DNA of 64,000 nt from Castanea sativa (Eukaryota > Streptophyta > Magnoliopsida > Fagales > Fagaceae), in assembly GCF_040712315.1 (NCBI RefSeq), contig NC_134023.1, positions 31,303,088 through 31,367,087 on the forward strand, in the 5' to 3' direction. Under the pieces are notes generated by a model. The model saw only the letters and a list, made by a program, of their open reading frames with translations. It was not told the DNA's origin and made no database searches. Made by a program: the position numbers and the translations under genes. Shown in pieces: positions 56,702 through 64,000 of the stretch (position 1 is the first letter of the stretch; the number at the start of each line of letters is the position of its first letter).

Positions 56702-59272
56702 ATGGCACCCAAACAGCGTAAATCTACCCTGACTCAGAACCCTCTACGTGGTTCTGGGGCTTCTTCATCTGATCTTCCTCCGCTCCACATTCGGTTTCAT
56801 GATAAGAAATCCTAAAAGGAATTCTCGTAGAACTTCTAGCAACGCAGCGTCCATTCGTAATGCCAAGTCATTCTGTCGGACTTTTTCGACACTTCTCTCC
56901 CCATAGTCATTCGGACTCGAGGTTAGGCTTGTCTATGTGAGAGTCCTTTGAGATGTCTCGTTTGTTGGGGTTTATGCCCTAAAATCCAATTTATTGGCAT
57001 GTCATAAATAATTAAATTGTTTAATTATATGAGATTATCTATAAATGAATTAATGAGACATTATCTTAGTCCATGAGATGCATAGTATGTGATTTATGTG
57101 AAAAGTCACAGAAGATATAAATCACAAGTTCTTTGTAAATTCAGAATTTTAGTTCGTAGTTGGTGATGAAATTGGGCGTTTCATCTGCGAAGACTATAAC
57201 ATATCAACTAAGATGATTTGTCTTAATCATGGAAGTGGAGACTTCTAGTTGATGTGTTGATATGTTTTAAGAGTTAATATATATTGAACTAGACCGTTGT
57301 GAGATTTATTATTCTCCTAACGACTATCAAATGAATAATAAATCTTACAACTTCTATTTACATCAACTCTTAATCTTGAAAGAATAATAGACCTGATCAT
57401 GAGGTGTAGGTTGGTTTGATATATCAGGAGTGAGATCTATAAGTCACGATCAAAACCTCCATATGTTGAGCAGCCGCATTTAGTGTTGACGGAACATATA
57501 TTCTCAAGATGGAATTCATAATCTCTTAATGGAGATATAAAATATTCCATTGAGATAAGTTTAATGGGTTTGGTTATTCAGAGTGTTGGGTCCAACTACT
57601 TTAGTAAGGAGTTACTAAAGTATATATTTATGTAATTGGATTTCATAAATATATGATGAATAACATAAAAGGATTAAACCGGGTACTCAAGGATTAAGAT
57701 GTAGTAATCTTTAAAGTGGCAGTCTATATTCATGACTTTGTATTACTAGGAATATTTTAATGAAGGGGTTGCATGTATAATAAAGTCTTGGGATATAATT
57801 TATTAATAAGGCATAGAGTGTAATTATATTCATATAGTGGTATTGAATATAATTAATGGTAACTTTGAACTTGTTAAGAGTTGACAAAAAAGCTCAAGGT
57901 CCATTAGAGCTAGAGTCTTATTTGTTCCCTTTTGGTCCCACTCCAAGCCACATACTAGAGCCCAATTGGAATGACCCAAAAGGTTAGCCCAATTAGATAA
58001 TCAGTTATATATAAGAAGAGAAACATACAGAATTTTATAAGTCTTTTCATAAGTGTTCTCATTAAGAATATACAAGGAATGAAATGGTTAGTATGTGAGT
58101 GTTGGACACTCTCTTATTCTCTCCTTGGAAACTGATTGAGAGACCACACTTCTTAAGCATTAAGTGGAATTGGAATGAAGATTAAAAGTGTTCCTAAGTA
58201 CTTCTAATTTTTGTTTTGAATTTGACTGCACCAAGGTACGCTTTTTTAATCTTAAATTCTGAAACTTACATAGTACATGTTATCAATTGCGAATGAAGTA
58301 GATCTATTAATTTTCCGCTGCGTATGTTTTGTATGCGATACAAATATGCATTTTCCCAACATCATCGTGATTATAAAGGAGTTTTACTCCAATATACACA
58401 GCGTCGATACCTCTGTGCCTCTGTTTGCTACGTTCATTCGAGGTACACGTATTGTAGTTACCCTGGATCTTATATCCGAGGTACTACATATACCTAGGGC
58501 AACGCATCTTAACTACCCTAGTTGCGATCGTCTCCGGATTGTGTCTAGAGACAAACTCATCTCTCACTTTTGTGAGAATCCTTCTCTATGGGATGGTAAG
58601 TTAAGCACTCCATGCTCGGGCTTTGCAAAAGGTCCAAGATTCCTTAACATGGTGATGACATTTGTTCTTACTCCACTGTTTCACTATAACTCCATCACTA
58701 AGCCTTGTGCTCGTTTCCTTCTTACTTTGATGGAAGACCTCTCTATAGACTTCCCTTCTCACTTTATCACATCGGTCATCGATGTTTATCAGGATACGGC
58801 TACACATGATTAGCTTACCTTTCCTTCTGTTATCACGCGTATCCTTCGCCACTTCTCCATCGAGATTCCTGATACCCCTCATCTTTATCCTATCATGGGT
58901 GCCATTGACGTCTATACGTTCGCTAGAGTGAGGCTCAACTTCGACCGAAGTGGCCATGTGTGGTCACTCCAAATCCTGCAGATTCTGCTAGTCCGTCTAC
59001 CTCCGCTCTTTCTTCCTCGTCTGGTGCTGTGACCTTAGAAGCCATCATGGCACAGCTTCAGCGCATGGATGCTCACCTTGACACTCTCTGATGAGTTGTG
59101 TCAAGTGAACACTCGTGTCGGTCGTATAGCATGACGACAAGCTCGCCTTGGTGTTTTCACCACTTCTCCATCTCCCTTTCTAGAAGGTTCATTAGATAAG
59201 GATGGTAGTGATGATGATGGTGGTGATGAGGATGCTAGCTCTTCCGATGATGTAGAGATGATGCCTTCTTAG
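56702..59272 (+). pseudogene. TE-7 ORF2, 'putative plant transposon protein'-like, split by sD
   Basis: ATG at 56702 opens MAPKQRKSTLTQNPLRGSGASSSDLPPLHIRFHDKKS. After sD (56963-58361) it resumes with IKEFYSNIHSVDTSVPLFATFIRGTRIVVTLDLISEVLHIP, then SHFCENPSLWDGKLSTPCSGFAKGPRFLNMVMTFVLTPL, FLLTLMEDLSIDFPSHFI, DVYQDTATHD. A stop at 58810 replaces a Lys codon of TE-6. The tail has MAQLQRMDAHLDTL-like text and an acidic DEDASSSDD end, finishing at TAG 59270-59272. TE-6 29733-30916 is the counterpart. Function unknown. Confidence 0.75.
56963..58361 (+). mobile_element. Solo LTR sD (TGTTGGGG family)
   Basis: Starts TGTTGGGGTTTATGCCC, ends TTTTCCCAACA; 1399 bp. Closely matches sA. Flanks TCGTT and TCATC differ by two transitions, so the target duplication is only approximate. 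It interrupts TE-7 ORF2. Confidence 0.85.
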
Positions 59273-59825
59273 TGACTTGCCATTTGTCATTCGTGACAAA
59301 AAGGGGGAGTAGTTTTGGATGAGAGTAGTCTTGTACTTAGGGGAGAGTTAGTATAGGACATTTTTGTTAGGGGGAGTGTATATATATTTTGAGGATTGTA
59401 GTGAGGATTTTATGTACTTTTTTTTTCTCCTTTCTTTAGTTACATTATCCTCTTGTACACTGGTTTTATGACCATTTATTTATGACATACATTGTATTTA
59501 TTTTTATTTATATATATGATGATGTATGTTGTTTTTCACCTATCTCTCTATGTGTTTTTTCTTTTCTCTCATTATACACATGTTTCTTTATGTACGCAAT
59601 CTTTATTTCTATTTCACACTAAGAGGCCTTGATGAGTTTTGTTTAAAGTGTTTCAGAAAGACAGGCTGTGAAAATCTATCATGCCATGAAGTCTCTTCTT
59701 CCAAAGTTTTTCAAGAGTTTGTGTTAGGGTTAGATTTTATTGTGTTCAACAAGTAGTTATGAGTTTAGTGATTTAAGACTTCTCTCATATTTCATTTGTT
59801 TGTTGTGGTTTTGCCATGGATTGCC
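59273..59825 (+). other. TE-7 3' untranslated region
   Basis: Noncoding; matches TE-6 29166-29732. Repeated GGGGGAGT-type text at 59302 and 59371 recalls polypurine-like sequence seen before copia 3' LTRs. Confidence 0.6.
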
Positions 59826-59837
59826 AAAGGGGGAGAT
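59826..59837 (+). promoter_or_regulatory. TE-7 polypurine tract
   Basis: AAAGGGGGAGAT directly before the 3' LTR; the same motif as in TE-6. Confidence 0.85.
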
Positions 59838-60815
59838 TTTTAGGACATATGTGAATATTGTTAAAGACATATGTTATGTAAATTAGCTATTCCTTTGACG
59901 AAACACACTTTACTTGTAATTTGGTAAATCTAGGATGGGTTTAGTACTTCAAGGAACAAGAGTTCAAGTTTAGTATTGAAGCCATGCAAATTTATTGAAG
60001 AAACAAGTGAAGAAGTGTTGTTCATTAAAGCTCAACAAATAGCTCGACAGATCACATCTATCAAGGTTTAATACTGGAGCTCGACAGAAACTGTATCTGT
60101 CGAGAACTACGAAATTTAGATTTTCAGATCTGATTTCACGCATATCCAAGTGTATTTGTGTAGGATTTCTTTTCTCATAACCCTAGATATATATAAGGAT
60201 TATTTTAAGGGTCGTCTCAAGTGATGCAAGTAGATGCAAAGTGATTATTCATGCAAATTGTGACCGGAGAAAATTTGCCTTAGTTCATCATATTCTTTGT
60301 AGAAGCTGCTGCGTCTTTGCGCTAAGGGTTTTGTAACCAAGGAGCTTCTTGATCATCATCATTGGATGAACTGAAGAACTTTGCAGCCAACATCTTCCTC
60401 AAGTTGTGTTAGTCACGTACTTGGATCCGTGCATCAATGGGTTAGTCACGTACTCGAAGCCGTGCATTGAAAGGAGAGATTGTTACTACATTACAAGTCC
60501 AATTGGGTATTGGGGTAAGGGTTCAACTGTAGGTTGGTATTGGGTACGATGATTCCTTTTACTTGTAACGCTTGTTTTGATAATAGTGGATTCTCGGGAA
60601 TGGTGCCCTTAAATTCACCCGGTAGGGTTTTGCCTTGGTGGTTTTCCCCATTCATAAACAAATCACTTGTGTCAAATTTATTTTCCGCTGCATTTAACTT
60701 AGTTGGTGATTTGTTTGTGCTACCGCGCTTATTGCATGTAATTGAATCTAATTAATTAACTTGGCTAATTAATTGATTAATTTACCAAAGGGGTCAATAC
60801 ATTCTTGGCCTATCA
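59838..60815 (+). repeat. TE-7 3' LTR
   Basis: 978 bp, TTTTAGGACATATG (TG changed to TT) to GGCCTATCA. A TATA-like TATATATAAGG lies at about 60187-60197. CTCGACAG motifs at 60048-60100. Followed by AATTG, the likely target site copy. Confidence 0.9.
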
Positions 60816-61061
60816 AATTGCTTTTTTGATTCTTGAAATTTTGTGCTTGGAATGTGCTCTAGATGATCCTGTAGGTCGTAGGAACCCTAGGAATGCTTTG
60901 GAGTGAAAAAGTATGCTCAAAACAGGGTAGAATGGGCTTTTGCCAAGTGCCGTACATACGTGGGGATGGGCCTACGTATATAGCTTTGACTTTGCGTATG
61001 CCGGGTTGACCTTGTGTATGGGGGCTGCGAATTAGAAGAAACCCTAACTGCTCTACTTAAG
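60816..61061. other. Upstream region of the TE-9 plus-strand ORF
   Basis: Noncoding, with CTACGTATA / TGCGTATGCC motifs (60950-61020) like those in TE-8 and the TE-5 LTR. It is probably the promoter side of the TE-9 aORF. No TE-9 LTR was found. Confidence 0.4.
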
Positions 61062-61069
61062 TATAAAGG
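61062..61069 (+). promoter_or_regulatory. TATA box of the TE-9 plus-strand ORF
   Basis: TATAAAGG, 70 bp before the ATG at 61139, with a plausible short 5' UTR. Confidence 0.55.
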
Positions 61070-61138
61070 TAGTCGTTTAAGTCCAAAACCCTCACCAACA
61101 TATTTCCAACCCAGAAAGCCCTTTTTTGAGGTCATCTA

Positions 61139-62384
61139 ATGGCAGAAAACTCTCCACTTGATGTCTCGGCTTGGATTAGGAGGCTCGGTCCCGATTTCAA
61201 GGATTCCATCGCCCCTTATGGTCTTTCTTGTGTCTTTCCCTACCATCAAATTAGGGTGGATGAGCCTCTTCTTTGTGCTGCGTCCAGCTATTGGGTTCCT
61301 TCTCAGCATGTTTTCCGCTTCAATGGAATAGAACTATGCTCAACTATTGAATAATTTGGTGCTATCATGGGTGAACCAGACGTTGATGATCTCATCTTCC
61401 TTACCATGGGTGGAGACCTTCCTTCTCTACTACAAGTTATGTTTGGCGTCCCTTCTACCATGGAAAATAGGTGGTGTGTCTTTGGCAAGCTCAACCTTAG
61501 GTTGGCTTTTGAGTATTTTTCCTGTTTGGCCCCTCTTGTGTGTGAGAGGCCGCGTTTGTACTTTCTTCATGCCTTTTGCTTATGTGCCCTTGCAATGTAT
61601 TTCTTGGTCCAAAAGCCATATTGTGTGGACCTTCGGATGTGCATGGTGGCTTACGAGCTAGAGAAAGGTAATCTGGTGGGCTTGATCTGGGCGGAAACCC
61701 TTAACGGTTTGGATGCCTTTCATAGGAAGGAAGGAAGCAAGCTTCTTTGTGGGAAGTCCTCTTCTTCTTCAAGTATAATCCATAATTATTGCCTAGGTTC
61801 TCAACCTAGCGAGATTCCTCTAATTTTGCATAGGTTGCCTTTCGGTTTTCAACTCATTGAGGCACCTTATATCGTCTTTCATCATTGTTTTTATTTTTTT
61901 GCACTCATGCTCTCTTTTCTCTCTTTTTCTTCTTCTTTTTCAACCTTCTACCGTACCTCTCAGCACATACCTCCCCAAGCATCTTAGTGATGGCCGACTT
62001 CATAAAAATGACATAAGCTTTAAGGATTACATAGAGCTCATGGGTCACCTCAAGGAGACCGACATCCAGTAGGTCGTGGAGTGGTGGCATATCTCAAGCA
62101 TGGTTCATAATTGTTGCAAGGATTTGTATGTGCCTTTAGTTGGAGAATGTCAAGCAGCTCCTGATGATGAAGGTGTCTTCCATACCGAGGTGTTCACCAA
62201 TAGGATCTTGGGCAAGATTAGTGAGGCTTGGCCATGCCGTAGGGTGACGAAAGGCATTGTTCCTCCTCGATACATCTATCCCACTGCGAGGTACAAGCAA
62301 TGGTTGGAGGATGACATGAAGTGGATTTTAAGGGATGAGAAAGCTTACATGAGGACTAGCAAGATAGCAAAGAGAACTGAGTGA
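61139..62384 (+). pseudogene. TE-9 antisense ORF of unknown function
   Basis: ATG at 61139: MAENSPLDVSAWIRRLGPDFKDSIAPYGLSC..., VFRFNGIELCSTIE, a TAA at 61352-61354, then in the same frame GEPDVDDLIFLTMGGDLPSLLQ, RWCVFGKLNLRLAFEYFS, FLHAFCLCALAMYFL, LVGLIWAETLNGLDAFHRKE. After a degenerate section the last part is in another frame: VEWWHISSMVHNCCKDL and PTARYKQWLEDDMKWILRDE, to 62384. The C-terminal pattern is familiar from plant element ORFs of the mobile-domain kind, but I do not assign a family. It reads against the TE-9 pol and has its own TATA box. Confidence 0.62.
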
Positions 62385-62605
62385 CCACCCTAATATGCCC
62401 CATATTTTACTTTTTTGCACTTTTATGAATCTTATGTCCTTGTTTTTGAATTTAACAAAGGATTGAAATGTTCTAAATCACCTATGAAAACAATTTTATC
62501 ATATTTTAATTTGAGCAATGAGAGAATCACCTTTTTATTATATTTGCTTATTATCATCTCATTTATTTATTTTTATTTTCTTTTCTTTTTCCTTTACCAC
62601 GTAAT
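62385..62605. other. TE-9 A/T-rich spacer
   Basis: Noncoding T-rich DNA after the antisense ORF; nothing recognisable. Confidence 0.5.
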
Positions 62606-62755
62606 TTTTGTCTATGTCGTCCCTTCTGGAATTTCGCCGTGCCTTTGGTCTTTTCCCCTAACTTTTGCCTAAACCGCCCTTTCGGGTTTTCAATCTAGTG
62701 GGGTTCTTTTACCTTAATTTTTGCCTAGGCCGCCCTTTCGGGTTTTCAACCTAGC
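62606..62755. repeat. Tandem repeat, about 56-bp unit, next to TE-9 pol
   Basis: Three units starting at 62606 (degenerate, 58 bp), 62664 and 62720. The core is CCGCCCTTTCGGGTTTTCAA, with a TTTTGCCTA start. They lie between the end of integrase and the antisense ORF, the position where Ogre/Tat elements carry variable tandem repeats. CCCTTTCGGG is close to a perfect palindrome. Confidence 0.82.
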
Positions 62756-62775
62756 AATCTTTTTTTCTTCTTTCT

Positions 62776-64000
62776 TTAAATGTGGTATTTTTGGAGTCTA
62801 TCCACGTTAATTGGGTGAAGCATCTCTTCCCCATCTAAATCTGTGATCCTTGTAGAACCTCCAAACATTATCTTCTTAATGATAAAAGGCCCAGACCACC
62901 TTGGCTTCATCTTTCCCCTTGAATCAAAATTTTCATCTTTAAGCACCTTTAGAATCAAGTCCCCTTCATTCAGGTTTCTCAGTTTCACTTTCTTATTAAA
63001 TGCTCTAGCAATCCTTTTTTGGTACCCTTGTGCATGATATTGTTGCCTAGCCCTCTTCTCATCTATCAAGGCCAATTGTTCATATCTCACCTCAGCTCAA
63101 TCCTCTTCTAGGACCTTGGTTTCCACCAACACTCTCAAAGATTGTATCTCCACCTCAATAGGAAGCACCGCCTCACTACCATAAACCAAAGAGTAAGGTG
63201 TTACCCCAGTTGATGCACATATAGAAGTTCTATAACCCCATAAGTCAAATGGAAGCCTCTCGGCCCAATCTTTGTATGCCACTACCATCTTGACTAGGAT
63301 ATTCTTCACATTTTTATTAGCTGCTTCTACGGCCCCATTAGCTTGTGGTCGATACAGTGAAGACTTGTGATGCTCAATGCCATATTCTTCCGTGACCCTT
63401 TGAACTTCACCTCAAAGTGGGAACCATTATCGGAGATGACCTCTTAGGGCACCCTAAATCAGCATACAATGTTGTTTTCTAAGAATCGAGCCACATGCTT
63501 AGCCTTCAATACGGAGTAGGAGGCTGCCTCCATCCACATGGTGAAATAGTCAATTGCCACCAGAATATATTCATGCCCATTTAAAGTCTTAGGAGCTATC
63601 CTTCCAATCACATCTATGCTTCAAATCGAGAATGGCCATGGAAAAGTCATGCTATACAACTCACTAGGTGGTACAAGGTTTAAGTTGGTGTGTGTTTGAC
63701 AATCATGGCAACTCTTCACATAGTCCACACAATCAATCTCCATCGTATCCCAATAGGACCCTATCCTTAGGATTTTCTTGGCTAACATTCTTCCATTCAT
63801 ATGAGGGCCACAAAACCCTTGATAAACTTCTTCCATTACCCTCTTGGCTTCTTCCTTCTTCAAGCAACGAAAGCGTATACCATCATAGGATCTTCTATAG
63901 AGTTATCCTCCACATGGGATGTATTGTGTTGATATCATCCTAATAGAATGACATTCTCTCTTGTCGGCACCATCTAGATATGCCCCTAGTTCCAAGAACT
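62776..64000 (-). pseudogene. TE-9 integrase (3' two-thirds of the gene, continues beyond the window)
   Basis: Minus strand: zinc domain remnant VYQGFCGPHMNGRMLAKKIL ... CHDCQTHTN (63621-63863; the first His is Tyr), then MTFPWPFSI and the DDE core in the gap down to 63310 (text matching EYILVAIDYFTMW-type and the SDNGSHFE-type motif region, broken), then KNILVKMVVAYKDWAERLPFDLWGYRTS (63097-63309) and the C-terminal domain RARQQYHAQGYQKRIARAFNKKV ... RWSGPFIIKKI ... INVDRLQKYHI (62776-63090). Stops at 63094 and near 63310 and 63620 separate the parts. Type: Ogre/Tat integrase. RT would lie to the right of the window. Confidence 0.8.

Larger units (their letters stand above)
51949..60815 (+). 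mobile_element. TE-7: copia-like, pol-less LTR element, second copy of the TE-6 family
   Basis: 5' LTR (front end lost at the TE-3 insertion), copia-type primer site, gag, spacer, ORF2 with solo LTR sD, polypurine tract and complete 3' LTR. About 7.5 kb without sD. As in TE-6, nothing between gag and ORF2 or after ORF2 resembles protease, integrase, RT or RNase H. Confidence 0.83.
60816..64000 (-). mobile_element. TE-9: Ogre/Tat-type Ty3/Gypsy element, 3' part, cut by the window end
   Basis: Integrase on the minus strand (62776 to the window edge), tandem repeats just after pol, then a plus-strand ORF antisense to pol. This order matches Tat elements with an antisense ORF. TE-7 lies at its left side, and the 3' LTR is not seen. 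Confidence 0.7.

Noticed and set aside
56702..59272. ORF2 of TE-7 as an ordinary host gene
   Set aside because: It lies between gag and the 3' LTR, recurs at the same place in TE-6, and is broken by stops in both.

Overview
This is plant nuclear DNA dominated by nested LTR retrotransposons. I see one convincing host gene: an intronless ATL-type RING-H2 ubiquitin ligase (2690-3286, minus). The evidence for a plant is the ATL gene, Tourist-like MITEs with TAA target duplications, a copia-type tRNA-Met primer site, Ogre/Tat-type Ty3/Gypsy elements and long A/T-rich gaps with microsatellites. The families recall those of woody eudicots, possibly Fagales, but that is from memory and weak.

Layout. 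1-5179: two MITEs, the ATL gene, and the left half of an unclassified repeat. 5180-15282: TE-1, a full-length decayed Tat-lineage Ty3/Gypsy element (LTR, gag, protease, RT, RNase H, integrase, antisense ORF, LTR). 15283-18632: rest of the interrupted repeat and A/T-rich DNA. 18633-21289: TE-4, another Tat-like element in which a deletion joins gag to RNase H. 21290-26700: TE-5, the leader, primer site and very long LTR of an Ogre-like element on the minus strand, carrying two solo LTRs. 27112-28195 and 47088-47817: TE-8, pieces with tandem repeats and a plant-mobile-domain-like ORF, split by TE-6. 28196-47087: TE-6, a copia-like element on the minus strand; its right LTR holds a solo LTR (sA), which in turn holds TE-2 (35516-45739), a full-length sister of TE-1. 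47818-51948: TE-3, a fragment of the TE-1/TE-2 family carrying a solo LTR (sC). 51949-60815: TE-7, a second copy of the TE-6 family with a solo LTR (sD) in its second ORF. 60816-64000: TE-9, an Ogre/Tat-type integrase on the minus strand facing an ORF with its own TATA box on the plus strand.

Two systems deserve attention. TE-6 and TE-7 share an unusual plan: a gag with two CCHC knuckles, about 2 kb of noncoding DNA full of CTCGACAG-like motifs, then a sense-strand ORF resembling 'putative plant transposon protein' families, and no recognisable protease, integrase or RT. This looks like a non-autonomous gag-plus-cargo copia lineage. The Tat elements TE-1, TE-2 and TE-3 each carry a spliced gene antisense to pol with a conserved TATA box and conserved splice sites. 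TE-1 and TE-2 also share two premature integrase stops, so their common source was already defective. Most in-frame stops look like C-to-T decay at CAG, CAA and CGA codons, as expected of methylated, silenced elements. No rRNA, tRNA or CRISPR structure was seen.
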